In this document: positions 8,390 through 17,505 of the stretch, piece after piece
Numbering within the stretch: the stretch's first letter is position 1
Layout of the letters: each line of letters starts with the position of its first letter
Origin: Acuticoccus mangrovi
Lineage (GTDB): Bacteria > Pseudomonadota > Alphaproteobacteria > Rhizobiales > Amorphaceae
DNA: 64,000 bases
Assembly (NCBI RefSeq): GCF_016411865.1
Contig: NZ_JAEKJA010000012.1
Span: 62,001 to 126,000 of the forward strand
Direction of reading: 5' to 3'
Made by a program: the position numbers and the translations under genes
The notes under the pieces: model-generated
Databases searched by the model: none
Told to the model about the DNA's origin: nothing
What the model saw: the letters and a program-made list of their open reading frames with translations, nothing else

Positions 8390-9143
8390 GTGGGCGACGC
8401 CAACGCGAACGTCATCGAGACGCGCGGCCTGACGCGCACATTCGGCGGCTTCGTCGCCGTCAAGGACGTCGATTTCGCTGTCCGCAAGCATGCCCTGCAC
8501 GCGCTGATCGGACCGAACGGCGCGGGCAAGAGCACGCTGTTCAACCTCCTCACCCGCTTCCTGCCGGCGACGCGCGGGACGATCGTCTACCGCGGCACCG
8601 ACGTCACCCGCACGCCCCCCGCCACGCTGGCGCGACGCGGGATGGTGCGCTCGTTCCAGATCTCCTCGGTCTTCCCGCACCTGACAACCCACGAGAACGT
8701 GCGCATCGCGCTCCAGTCCCGCCACCGGGAGACCTTCGCCTTCTGGCGCGCCGACCGCTCGCTCAAGCACTATGACGAGGAGGTCCGCACCCTCCTCGCC
8801 GACGTCGGCCTCGAGCCCTACGCCCAGCGCCTCGCGACCGAGCTGCCCTACGGCCGCAAGCGCGCGCTCGAGCTCGCAACGACGCTCGCGATGCAACCCG
8901 ACGTGATCCTGCTCGACGAGCCGATGGCCGGCATGGGCCAGGAGGACATCGCGCGCACCGCCGAGCTGATCCGCCGCGTCGGCGAGGGCCGCACCATCTT
9001 GATGGTGGAGCACAACCTGTCCGTCGTCGCCGACATCTGCGACCGCATCACCGTCTTGCGGCGTGGCGAGATCATCGCCGAAGGCAGCTACGCCGAGGTC
9101 TCCGCCGACCCCGAGGTGCGCCAGGCCTATATCGGCAGCGACC

Positions 9144-9151
<8 letters not shown>
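8390..9151 (+). CDS. livG: branched-chain-type ABC transporter ATP-binding protein (LivG-like)
   Basis: This 253-residue ATPase has Walker [10 protein letters not shown] (41-49), a signature-like LPYGRKR (152-158), Walker B VILLDEP (172-178) and the H-loop H208. The [16 protein letters not shown] segment is typical of LivG. I chose GTG 8390 because GGAGGGG sits just upstream and the family start fits; an in-frame ATG at 8336 would add 18 residues of non-homologous sequence. It overlaps livF by 8 bases. The importer probably uses the binding protein encoded at 6930-8132. Confidence 0.92.
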
Positions 9152-9872
<721 letters not shown>

Positions 9873-9882
9873 GGGGAGGACG

Positions 9883-10761
9883 ATGCTGTCAGTGCCGCTG
9901 GTGGTGCTGCTGGGACAGGTGGTGCTCGGGCTGATCAACGGGGCGTTCTACGCCGTGCTCAGCCTCGGGCTCGCCATCATCTTCGGCATGCTCAACGTGA
10001 TCAACTTCGCCCATGGCGCCTTCTACATGCTGGGCGCCTTCGTCTGCTGGCTCCTCCTCACCCATGTCGGGCTCGGCTACTGGCCCGCGCTCGTCGTGGT
10101 GCCGCTCGTGGTCGGCGCGGTGGGCGTCGTCGTCGAGCGCGTCTTTCTCAGCCGCCTCGCCGGCATCGACCACCTCTACGGGCTCCTCTTCACCTTCGGC
10201 CTGGCGCTCGCCCTCGAAGGCGGGTTCATCTTCGTGTTCGGCGCGGCCGGCAACCCCTATCCGGTGCCCGACGCGCTGCGCGGCATCGTCCGCCTCGGGC
10301 CGCTGATCCTGCCGCTCTACCGCTTCTGGGTGATCACCGCCTCGATCATCGTCTGCCTCGCCGTCTGGCTCCTCATCGAGAAGACGCGCCTCGGCGCGCT
10401 GCTGCGGGCGGCCACCGAGAACCCGCGCCTCGTCACCGCCTTCGGCGTCAACGTCCCGCTGCTGGTAACGCTGACCTACGGCGCCTGCGTCGGCCTCGCG
10501 GGCTTCGCCGGCGTCCTCGCCGCGCCGATCTACCAGGTGAGCCCCACCATGGGCTCCAACCTCATCATCATCGTCTTCGCCGTGGTCGTCATCGGCGGGC
10601 TCGGCTCGATCGGCGGGTCGATCGTCACCGGGCTGGCGCTCGGCGTCATCGAGGGGCTGACCAAGGTGTTCTACCCCGCGGGCTCCACCATCGTGATCTT
10701 CCTCGTGATGGTGCTGGTGCTCATGCTGCGCCCGGCGGGCCTGTTTGGACGGGAGACCTAG
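9883..10761 (+). CDS. livH: branched-chain-type ABC transporter permease (LivH-like)
   Basis: This 292-residue hydrophobic protein begins with the LivH-typical pattern LINGAFYAVLSLGLAIIFG and MLNVINFAHGAFYMLG, followed by about eight membrane segments. A conserved VIGGLGSIGG loop lies near the C terminus. It forms one half of the transmembrane channel with the LivM-like protein encoded 2 bases downstream. An SD-like GAGGGGAGG precedes the ATG. Confidence 0.94.
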   Translation: MLSVPLVVLLGQVVLGLINGAFYAVLSLGLAIIFGMLNVINFAHGAFYMLGAFVCWLLLTHVGLGYWPALVVVPLVVGAVGVVVERVFLSRLAGIDHLYGLLFTFGLALALEGGFIFVFGAAGNPYPVPDALRGIVRLGPLILPLYRFWVITASIIVCLAVWLLIEKTRLGALLRAATENPRLVTAFGVNVPLLVTLTYGACVGLAGFAGVLAAPIYQVSPTMGSNLIIIVFAVVVIGGLGSIGGSIVTGLALGVIEGLTKVFYPAGSTIVIFLVMVLVLMLRPAGLFGRET

Positions 10762-10763
10762 CG

Positions 10764-11741
10764 GTGGCCGCCCTCGTCCTCCCCCTCGTCCGAAGCCGCA
10801 TCCTCGGCGCGCTCGCCCTCGCCGTGCTCGCGGTCGTGCTCGTGATCCTGCCCTACCGGATCTATCCGCTGTTCGTGATGAACGTGTTCGCGCTGGTGCT
10901 GTTCGCCTCGGCGGTGAACCTCGTCGTCGGCTACGCGGGGCTCCTGTCGCTCGGCCATGCCGCCTTCTTCGGTGGCGCGGCCTACGTCACCGCCCACGCG
11001 GCGAAGGCCTGGGCGCTGCCCTTCGAGGTCTCGGTCCTCCTCGGAACCGCCTTCGCTGCACTGCTGGGCCTATTGTTCGGCCTGATCGGCATCCGCCGCC
11101 GCGGCATCTACTTCGCCATGATCACCCTGGCGCTCGCGCAGATGGTGTACTTCCTCGCCGTGCAGCTCCCCTTCACCGGCGGCGAGGACGGCATCCAGTC
11201 GGTGCCCCGCGGCACCCTCCTCGGCATCGTCGACCTCGGGGACATCCGCTCGATGTACTACGTCGTCCTCGCCGGCATGGTCATCGGCCTCGTCGTGATC
11301 TGGCGCACCATCCATTCGCCCTTCGGCCACGTCCTCGCCGCGATCCGCGAGAACGAGGCGCGCGCGGTCTCCCTGGGGCTCGACGTGGCGCGCTACAAGT
11401 TGACCGCCTTCGTCCTCTCCGCCGCCCTGTCGGGCTTCGCCGGCGCGCTCAAGGTGCTGTCGTTCCAGCTCGCGGCGCTCAACAACGTCTCCTGGCACCT
11501 GTCCGGCGAGGTCGTGCTGATGACGCTGATCGGCGGGCTCGGCACCTTCGCCGGACCGATCATCGGCGCCGCCTCCCTCGTCACGCTGGAGCAGATGCTC
11601 GCCACCAGCGGACTGCCGATCTCCCTCGTCATCGGTACGATCTTCATGGTCTGCGTCATGCTGTTCCGCCGCGGCGCGTGGGGCGAGGTGCGCGCCCGCC
11701 TCGCCGCGCTGGCGGACCGTCAGGGCCCGGGGAAATCGTAG
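10764..11741 (+). CDS. livM: branched-chain-type ABC transporter permease (LivM-like)
   Basis: This 325-residue membrane protein shows the LivM pattern YAGLLSLGHAAFFGGAAY and GIRRRGIYFAMITLALAQM, with IRENEARAVSLGLDV in the coupling region and a TLIGGLGTFAGPIIG loop. Translation starts at GTG 10764, 2 bases after the livH stop. Its 3' end overlaps the convergent HxlR gene by 22 bases, and no terminator was seen between them. Confidence 0.93.
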   Translation: MAALVLPLVRSRILGALALAVLAVVLVILPYRIYPLFVMNVFALVLFASAVNLVVGYAGLLSLGHAAFFGGAAYVTAHAAKAWALPFEVSVLLGTAFAALLGLLFGLIGIRRRGIYFAMITLALAQMVYFLAVQLPFTGGEDGIQSVPRGTLLGIVDLGDIRSMYYVVLAGMVIGLVVIWRTIHSPFGHVLAAIRENEARAVSLGLDVARYKLTAFVLSAALSGFAGALKVLSFQLAALNNVSWHLSGEVVLMTLIGGLGTFAGPIIGAASLVTLEQMLATSGLPISLVIGTIFMVCVMLFRRGAWGEVRARLAALADRQGPGKS

Positions 11742-12682
11742 CGCAGGATATAGTCCGTCTCGTTGGCGACGAGCGGTTCCTTGCAGTGGCTGCACACCAC
11801 CTGGGGCACGAAGTCCTGCTGGCAGAGGCGGTGGCGCAGCCGCAGCGGCGGCCGGTCGCCGGTCAGCCAGCGGTCGCCCCAGGCCATCATCACGATCATC
11901 GGCTTGTAGAGATCGCGGCCCATCGCGGTGAAGCGATATTCGTGACGCCCGCCGCCGTAGTGGACGCGGTCGAACACGCCGGCCTCGACGAGGCGGGCGA
12001 GCCGGTCGGCGAGGATGTTTGAGGCGATGCCGAGCTTCTCGCGCATCTCGTCGTAGCGGCGCACGCCGAAATAGGCCTCGCGCAGGACGAGGAAGCTCCA
12101 GCGGTCGCCGATCAGCCCGAGGCTGCGTGCGACCGAGCACGGCCGCACGCGCTGCAGCACCTCGGGGTCGGACGCCCGACGCGTCTTCGCCCGCCGCTGG
12201 ACGGGGCCGAAGCCGGCCCCCGGCCCGTCGCGAAAGTGGACGTCGCGCGCCTCGATGGGCGTCTTGCACTCCGAGCAGACCGTCATCGGGTGGCACTCGT
12301 GGCCGCAGGTCTTGTGGATCAGCTGCAGCGGCGGCGGTGCACCGCCGGCGAGCCACTTGTCGCCGAACTCCATCAGCGAGAGCATCGAGGCGAAGAGATC
12401 CTTGCCGCGCGGGGTGAAGAAATATTGATGCCGGCGCTCGCCCTCGCGGTGGCCGATGACGAGGATCTCGTTGTCGACGAGCGCGGCGAGGCGGTTCGTC
12501 AGCGTCTGCCGCGGAATGCCGAGGCGCGACTGGAGAAGGTCGAACCGGCGCACGCCGAAGAAGGCTTCCCGGATGATGAGGAAGCTCCAGCTGTCGAGGA
12601 CGATCTCGACCGTGTCCCGGACGGAGCAGTTCCGCTCCACGAGGGTCGGGCCATTCGAGAGAGCGTCGATCTGATGCTGCAT
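11720..12682 (-). CDS. transcriptional regulator with two tandem HxlR domains
   Basis: This 320-residue protein contains two complete HxlR winged-helix domains, whereas the family is normally a single domain of about 110-150 residues. The repeats align at SWSFLIIREAFFGVRRF (31-47) and RWSFLVLREAYFGVRRY (194-210). Each is followed by a Cys cluster: C126/C130/C136/C139 and C287/C297/C300 with H284. These could be small zinc ribbons. A single chain could thus mimic the usual homodimer. It is convergent with livM and lies between two catabolic regions, so its target is uncertain. Each repeat starts near an NCSV or PCSV motif, as in classical HxlR proteins. Confidence 0.88.
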   Translation of the reverse strand: MQHQIDALSNGPTLVERNCSVRDTVEIVLDSWSFLIIREAFFGVRRFDLLQSRLGIPRQTLTNRLAALVDNEILVIGHREGERRHQYFFTPRGKDLFASMLSLMEFGDKWLAGGAPPPLQLIHKTCGHECHPMTVCSECKTPIEARDVHFRDGPGAGFGPVQRRAKTRRASDPEVLQRVRPCSVARSLGLIGDRWSFLVLREAYFGVRRYDEMREKLGIASNILADRLARLVEAGVFDRVHYGGGRHEYRFTAMGRDLYKPMIVMMAWGDRWLTGDRPPLRLRHRLCQQDFVPQVVCSHCKEPLVANETDYILRYDFPGP

Positions 12683-12705
12683 GAGGATGATCTAGTCTGA
12701 GAATA

Positions 12706-12731
12706 GCCGCCGCGCCAAGCGCCGCGGCGGC
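12706..12731 (-). terminator. GC-rich hairpin downstream of the LysR gene
   Basis: A perfect 9-base inverted repeat, GCCGCCGCG (12706-12714) and CGCGGCGGC (12723-12731), has an 8-base loop. It starts 5 bases beyond the 3' end of the minus-strand LysR gene. There is no strong T-tract, so it may act as a rho-dependent or weak intrinsic terminator that shields the HxlR gene. Confidence 0.5.
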
Positions 12732-12736
12732 CGACG

Positions 12737-13630
12737 CTACCCCGTCTCCCCGCTCGCGAGGGCGGCGGCCACCTCCAGGAAGCGCGGAAGGGCCGGGTTG
12801 AGGTTCGTCGGCTGCCAGGCGAGGACCTGCTCGACGGTCGGCGGATCGCGCAGCGCACGGAAGCACACCCCCGACACGCCCAGCCGCCCGACCGAGTGCG
12901 GGACGAGCGCGACCCCGATCCCCTCCGCCACGAGGCTGACGATCGTCTGCTGAAGCTGGGTCTCGAGGCGAACGTGCGGCTCGACGCCGGCACGGGCGAG
13001 ATATTCGACGATCGCCGCGCGCAGGGTCGGGGTGGCGTCCTGCGGTGACGCGATCAGCGGCACGCCGGCGAGCATCGCGGCGTCGACGACGTCGTGCGCG
13101 GCGAGCGCGTGACCTTCCGGAAGGGCGAGGACCAGCGGCTCGCGATGGACCACGATGGTCTCGATGCCGCGCACGTCGTCCGGCCGGAACGTCACCACGG
13201 CGTCGAACCGGCCGCTCCCGATGCCGTCGAGGAGGTTCGACGGCATCGCTTCGAGGAGCGTCAGCGTGACGTCCGGGCACTCCGCCAGGAAGCGCCGGGT
13301 GAGGACGGGTACGCTCGCATAGGCGGCGTGCATCATGAACCCGATCGTCAGCGCGCCGAGCTCCCCGGCGCTCGCCCGGCGGGCGTTGCGGCAGGCCTGG
13401 TCCAGCTGGACGAGCACCGCCTTGCTGTCGAGGAGGAAGCGCTCGCCGGCCGGCGTGAGGCGGGCGCTGCGCGAGTGTCGCTCGATGAGCCTCACGCCGA
13501 GGTCCTTCTCGAGCGCGGCGAGCTGCCGGCTCAACGGCGGCTGGGTCACGTTGAGCCGCGCCGCGGCCCGCCCGAAGTGCAGCGTCTCGGCGAGGGCGAC
13601 GAAGTAACGGAGCTGGCGGACGTCGACCAT
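12737..13630 (-). CDS. LysR-family transcriptional regulator
   Basis: This 297-residue protein has a LysR helix-turn-helix at residues 1-60 (VRQLRYFVALAETLHFGRAA, then LNVTQPPLSRQLAALE) and a periplasmic-binding-like effector domain. The family pattern places the start at ATG 13630 rather than at an upstream in-frame codon. It is divergent from the AEC transporter gene, and a T-N11-A box lies between them at 13665-13685. It therefore probably controls that transporter in response to a small organic acid, and also its own gene. Confidence 0.93.
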   Translation of the reverse strand: MVDVRQLRYFVALAETLHFGRAAARLNVTQPPLSRQLAALEKDLGVRLIERHSRSARLTPAGERFLLDSKAVLVQLDQACRNARRASAGELGALTIGFMMHAAYASVPVLTRRFLAECPDVTLTLLEAMPSNLLDGIGSGRFDAVVTFRPDDVRGIETIVVHREPLVLALPEGHALAAHDVVDAAMLAGVPLIASPQDATPTLRAAIVEYLARAGVEPHVRLETQLQQTIVSLVAEGIGVALVPHSVGRLGVSGVCFRALRDPPTVEQVLAWQPTNLNPALPRFLEVAAALASGETG

Positions 13631-13664
13631 GTTACCGATCCGGAATGAATGGGGCACCGAGAAT

Positions 13665-13685
13665 GCATTGGTGTGCATCGAATGC
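13665..13685. promoter_or_regulatory. LysR-type T-N11-A operator
   Basis: The perfect inverted repeat GCATT (13665-13669), 11 bases, AATGC (13681-13685) is the classical LysR box with T and A 11 bases apart. It sits in the 95-base divergent gap between the LysR gene (start 13630) and the AEC transporter gene (start 13726). An overlapping self-complementary AATGCATT lies at 13662-13669. Confidence 0.7.
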
Positions 13686-13725
13686 GCCGTCTATTCCAGC
13701 GGCATTCCTCGAACCGGACCCATCC

Positions 13726-14655
13726 ATGCAGACCCTCGTCGTCGTCCTGCCGATCTTCGCCCTGATCTTCGCCGGCTGGCTCGTCCGCCGCATCGGCGTG
13801 CTCGGGCCCCATGCGACGGTGGAGCTCAACCGCTTCGTCGTCTTCCTCGCCCTCCCCGCGCTCCTGTTCGACATCGTCGCGAGCGCGGACTGGGCCGAGC
13901 TCTGGCAGCCCGGCTTCGTCGCCGCCTTCGGCCTCGGCTCGGCGGCGGTGTTCGTGCTCACGATCTGCCTGCGCCTGAGGGGGCGCTATCTCGCCGACGC
14001 CACCATCGACGGACTGAACGCCGCCTATGCCAACGCCGGCTTCATCGGCTTCCCGCTGGCCGTCGCCATCTTCGGGCCGGCGGCGCTGGCCCCGACCATG
14101 ATCGCGACGATTCTCACGGCGTGCATCCTCTTCGCGGTGGCGCTGATCCTGGTGGAGATCGGCCTCGCCGGCGAGCGGCCGTCGCCCAACATGCTGCGCA
14201 CCGTCGCACTTCGCTTCGCCCGCAGTCCGCTGATCGTGGCGCCCGTCCTCGGCGCCGTCGTGATGGCCTCCGGCGTCGGCCTTCCGGGGCCGGTCGAGCA
14301 CTTCGTCGACCTCCTCGGGCAGGCGGCCTCGCCCTGCGCGCTCATCGCGCTCGGCCTCTTCCTCGCGGAGCCGCGGCCGACCGCCGAACCGGTGACGAGG
14401 ACCACGGTGCTCCTCGGCAGCCTGAAGCTCTTCGGGCAGCCCGCGGCAACATGGCTCCTCGCGGTCGAGGTCTTCCACCTCGCCCCGCCGCTCGCCGCGA
14501 CGGCGACGCTCCTCGCCGCGCTGCCCACCGGGACCGGCCCGTTCATGGTCGCCGAACTCTACGGCCGCGAATCGAGCGTGACGTCCCGCGTCATCCTCGG
14601 CTCCACCATCGCCTCGCTCGCGACGATCACCCCGCTCCTGGCGCTGGTCGGCTAG
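13726..14655 (+). CDS. AEC-family transporter (auxin efflux carrier type)
   Basis: This 309-residue membrane protein starts with VVLPIFALIFAGWLVRRIGVL and has NRFVVFLALPALLFDIVA, the conserved pattern of the AEC (Mem_trans) family. A second inverted half follows, containing ANAGFIGFPL. About ten membrane segments are expected. AEC proteins export or exchange anionic metabolites such as malate or malonate. It is divergent from a LysR gene across a T-N11-A operator. The ATG at 13726 fits the family start; an upstream in-frame ATG would overlap the operator region. Confidence 0.9.
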   Translation: MQTLVVVLPIFALIFAGWLVRRIGVLGPHATVELNRFVVFLALPALLFDIVASADWAELWQPGFVAAFGLGSAAVFVLTICLRLRGRYLADATIDGLNAAYANAGFIGFPLAVAIFGPAALAPTMIATILTACILFAVALILVEIGLAGERPSPNMLRTVALRFARSPLIVAPVLGAVVMASGVGLPGPVEHFVDLLGQAASPCALIALGLFLAEPRPTAEPVTRTTVLLGSLKLFGQPAATWLLAVEVFHLAPPLAATATLLAALPTGTGPFMVAELYGRESSVTSRVILGSTIASLATITPLLALVG

Positions 14656-14673
14656 ACCGACCGCCGAAGGGCC

Positions 14674-14696
14674 GGGCTGCGGACAACCCGCAGCCC
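14674..14696. terminator. bidirectional hairpin between AEC transporter and aldehyde dehydrogenase genes
   Basis: A perfect 9-base stem, GGGCTGCGG (14674-14682) and CCGCAGCCC (14688-14696), has a 5-base loop. It sits between two convergent genes ending at 14655 and 14726, so it can serve both. No clear U-tract follows in either direction. Confidence 0.6.
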
Positions 14697-14725
14697 TCCC
14701 GCCGGCGCCGCCACGGCGGGCTCGG

Positions 14726-16189
14726 CTAGCCCTTCATCGTGGCGAAGCGGGTCTCGAGATAGGCGTCCGTCGCCTCGGAGCCGCCCTCGGTGCCGTAGCC
14801 GGAATCGCCGATGCCGCCGAACGGGACCTCGGCGAGCGCGAGGCCGATGTGGTTCACCGTCAGCATGCCGGAGCGGACCGCGAAGGGCAGCCGCTGGGCG
14901 GTCGCGGCGGAGCCGGTCCAGGCGTAGGCGGCAAGACCGTAGGGCAGCCGGTTCGCCTCGGCGATGGCGTCGTCGAAGTCCTTGAAGCGGTTGACGATCG
15001 CCAGCGGGCCGAACGGCTCCTCGTTCATCACCCGTGCATCGGTCGGAACGTCGGACAGGACTGTCGGTTGGAAGAAGTTGCCCTGGTTGCCGATGCGCTC
15101 GCCGCCGCAGTCGAGCGTCGCGCCCTTGTCGACCGCGTCGCTGATGAGACCCTCGAGGGCCGGGATGCGACGCTCGTTGGCGAGCGGCCCCATCTCGACA
15201 CCCGCCTCGGTGCCGCGGCCGACCTTCACCGCGCCCAGCATCTGCACGAAGCCCTCGCGGAAGCGGTCGAACGCCCCCTCCTGCACCAGAAAGCGCGTCG
15301 GCGAGACGCAGACCTGGCCGGCGTTGCGGATCTTGGAGTCCGCCATCGTCTTCACCGCCTGGTCGATGTCGGCATCGTCGAACACCAGGACGGGGGCGTG
15401 GCCGCCGAGCTCCATCGTGGCGCGCTTCATGTGCTGGCCGGCGAGCGCGGCGAGGTGCTTGCCCACCGGGGTGGAGCCGGTGAACGAGACCTTCCGGATG
15501 ACCGGGTGCGGGATCAGATATTCCGAGATCTCGGCCGGCACGCCGTAGACGAGGCCGATCACCCCGGAGGGGATGCCGGCATCGAGGAAGGCCTGGATCA
15601 GCGCCGCGGGCGAGGCCGGCGTTTCCTCCGGCGCCTTGACGATGATCGAGCAGCCGCTCGCGAGCGCCGCCGACAGCTTGCGGACCACCTGGTTGATCGG
15701 GAAGTTCCAGGGCGTGAAGGCGGCGACCGGGCCCACCGGCACCTTGAAGGTGAGCTGCATGACGCCGGGGGCACGAGAAGGGATCGTCTGGCCGTAGGTG
15801 CGACGAGCCTCCTCAGCGAACCAGTCGATCACCTCGGCCGCGCGCTCGATCTCGCCGGCGGCCTGGCCGAGCGGCTTGCCCTGCTCGAGCGTCATCATGT
15901 GCGCGATGGCGTCGACCCGCCCGCGCAGGAGATCGGCCGCCTTGCGCATCGCCGCGTAGCGCTCCATCACGCCGGTGCGGCTCCAGATCTCGAAACCCTT
16001 CACGGCGGCGGCGAGCGCCCGGTCGAGATCCTCGGTACCCGCATGCGCGACGGTCCCGATCACCTCGTCGGTCGCGGGGTCGCGGACGTCGATCGTCCGG
16101 CCCGAGGCGGCGTCGCACCACTCGTCGTCGATCAGAAGCTGCGTCGACGGGTAGGTACGGGCGGACGGATCGAAGGCCCTCTGCTGCAT
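14726..16189 (-). CDS. NAD(P)-dependent aldehyde dehydrogenase (succinate-semialdehyde dehydrogenase type)
   Basis: This 487-residue enzyme has all ALDH landmarks: oxyanion Asn162 in PWNFP, Lys185 in VKAPEETP, the catalytic Glu260 in MELGG and the nucleophile Cys294 in [12 protein letters not shown]. The [13 protein letters not shown] segment and C-terminal [13 protein letters not shown] resemble the GabD/SSADH group, so a semialdehyde substrate is likely but not proven. The start at 16189 fits the family length; the frame upstream is non-homologous. It is transcribed alone or with the genes from 20368 onward, as all are on the minus strand, but a 186-base gap separates them. Confidence 0.93.
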   Translation of the reverse strand: MQQRAFDPSARTYPSTQLLIDDEWCDAASGRTIDVRDPATDEVIGTVAHAGTEDLDRALAAAVKGFEIWSRTGVMERYAAMRKAADLLRGRVDAIAHMMTLEQGKPLGQAAGEIERAAEVIDWFAEEARRTYGQTIPSRAPGVMQLTFKVPVGPVAAFTPWNFPINQVVRKLSAALASGCSIIVKAPEETPASPAALIQAFLDAGIPSGVIGLVYGVPAEISEYLIPHPVIRKVSFTGSTPVGKHLAALAGQHMKRATMELGGHAPVLVFDDADIDQAVKTMADSKIRNAGQVCVSPTRFLVQEGAFDRFREGFVQMLGAVKVGRGTEAGVEMGPLANERRIPALEGLISDAVDKGATLDCGGERIGNQGNFFQPTVLSDVPTDARVMNEEPFGPLAIVNRFKDFDDAIAEANRLPYGLAAYAWTGSAATAQRLPFAVRSGMLTVNHIGLALAEVPFGGIGDSGYGTEGGSEATDAYLETRFATMKG

Positions 16190-16332
16190 TGTCTGTCTCC
16201 TTGAGGTCGGCCCGCCGTTGCGCGCGAGCCTATGACAACCGTGCTCGACGACCTGCGGCCTTCCCCGCCCGCTCACGCAGCGCGGAGGCCCGCAGCCGGC
16301 ACTTGACGCTCGTCCATAGGGCCGGCCCGGCG

Positions 16333-16349
16333 CGCCCCGCAATGGGGCG
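16333..16349 (-). terminator. short GC hairpin downstream of the dienelactone-hydrolase-like gene
   Basis: The inverted repeat CGCCCC (16333-16338) and GGGGCG (16344-16349) has a 5-base loop and lies 27 bases past the 3' end of the minus-strand gene at 16376. The stem is short and no T-tract follows, so the call is tentative. Confidence 0.3.
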
Positions 16350-16375
16350 AACGCCCGCAGCCGGCCGGCGGCCCG

Positions 16376-17107
16376 TCAGAGCGTGCGGGACCACAGGTCG
16401 AAGAGGCGCTTCCACACGAGCTCCGTCGCGACCGGCGCGTAGGCGCCGCGCTCGGGGAAGCAGAAACCGTGCTTGCATCCCTCGTGAACCTCGACCTGAT
16501 GCGTCACCCCCGCATCCTCCATGGCCTTGGTGAAGATTTCGATCGTCTCGGGCGGGGACGCCGGATCGTCGCCGCCGAAGCCGAAATACATCTCCGCCTG
16601 GACCTTGCCGACCCACAGATGGGGCGACTGCTCCAGCTCGTTGACGAGGCGGACCGCGTAGAGGCCGGCGGCCGACTTGATGCGGTCCGGATAAGCGGCG
16701 GCGGCCCAGGTGACGAACGGGCCGCCCATGCAATATCCGACGCAGCCGACTGGACCCGGCTTCACCTGCGATAGACCGTCGGCGAACGCGATGGCGGCGC
16801 CGGTGTCGTCGATGATCTGCTCGCGGTTCATCGCATGCTGGACGCACGCCCTGACGACGGCCGACATCGTCTCCTCGCGCCGCGGCAGGTCGAACCGCAC
16901 GGTGCCGATCCGGTAGTAGAGGTCCGGCAGCACGACGGCGTAGCCCGCCTTGGCGATCCGCCGCGCGATGTGCTTCAGCTCGTCGCGGAAGCCGGGCGCG
17001 TCCATGTAGAACAAGATCAGCGGCCATTCACCCTCCGCCGAGGGGCTGACGGTGAAGGCCGGCATCCGTCCGTGCCGGGTCGAGATCGACACATCCTGTT
17101 CGAACAT
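16376..17107 (-). CDS. dienelactone hydrolase family protein
   Basis: This 243-residue alpha/beta hydrolase has the DLH-type nucleophile elbow GYCMGG with Cys126, an acid at Asp180/181 in FGGDDPA and His213 in GCKHGF. This is the Cys-Asp-His triad characteristic of DLH. Substrates in the family include dienelactones from modified ortho-cleavage and other cyclic esters. A GTG (17110) and an ATG (17107) are adjacent; I prefer the ATG. It directly follows the first DUF35 gene (stop at 17111), so it is in the thiolase-like/DUF35 operon. Confidence 0.9.
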   Translation of the reverse strand: MFEQDVSISTRHGRMPAFTVSPSAEGEWPLILFYMDAPGFRDELKHIARRIAKAGYAVVLPDLYYRIGTVRFDLPRREETMSAVVRACVQHAMNREQIIDDTGAAIAFADGLSQVKPGPVGCVGYCMGGPFVTWAAAAYPDRIKSAAGLYAVRLVNELEQSPHLWVGKVQAEMYFGFGGDDPASPPETIEIFTKAMEDAGVTHQVEVHEGCKHGFCFPERGAYAPVATELVWKRLFDLWSRTL

Positions 17108-17110
17108 CAC

Positions 17111-17503
17111 CTACTCCGCGATCCGTGCCGCGTGCTGGCGGCGTCCGTCATGATCCACATACTCGAGACTGACGCGTTTGCCGATCCACGATCCCTCCGG
17201 CTCCTCGCCGACGAGGTTGGTCATGATGATCGGCCCTTCGTCGAGCCGCACGGCGACGGCGTTGTAGGGCGGCGGGAAGTCGTCGAAATATTTGCGATGG
17301 AAGACGACCCAGGACAGGATCGTGCCGGTGCCGGCGATCGGCTTCCATTCCGTCTCCATCGACAGGCACTTGGGGCAGATCGGCGATGGCGGGTAGCGGT
17401 ACGTCCCGCATGTCTTGCAGGCCATCAGCGCGAGCTTGCCGTTCTCGATGCTCTGCCACATCGGCGCATCCGAGAGGCTCATGACTGGGGTGGTCTTGCC
17501 CAT
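17111..17503 (-). CDS. DUF35 OB-fold/zinc-ribbon protein, partner of the thiolase-like protein
   Basis: This 130-residue protein has an N-terminal rubredoxin-like zinc ribbon with C29, C32, C43 and C46, followed by an OB-fold ending in VSLEYVDHDG. DUF35 (ChsH2-like) proteins bind thiolase-like enzymes and acyl-CoA. They are required partners in steroid side-chain hydration and retro-aldol cleavage (ChsH2, Ltp2). Its gene is 2 bases downstream of the thiolase-like gene at 17506, which supports a direct complex. Confidence 0.88.
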   Translation of the reverse strand: MGKTTPVMSLSDAPMWQSIENGKLALMACKTCGTYRYPPSPICPKCLSMETEWKPIAGTGTILSWVVFHRKYFDDFPPPYNAVAVRLDEGPIIMTNLVGEEPEGSWIGKRVSLEYVDHDGRRQHAARIAE

Positions 17504-17505
17504 CT

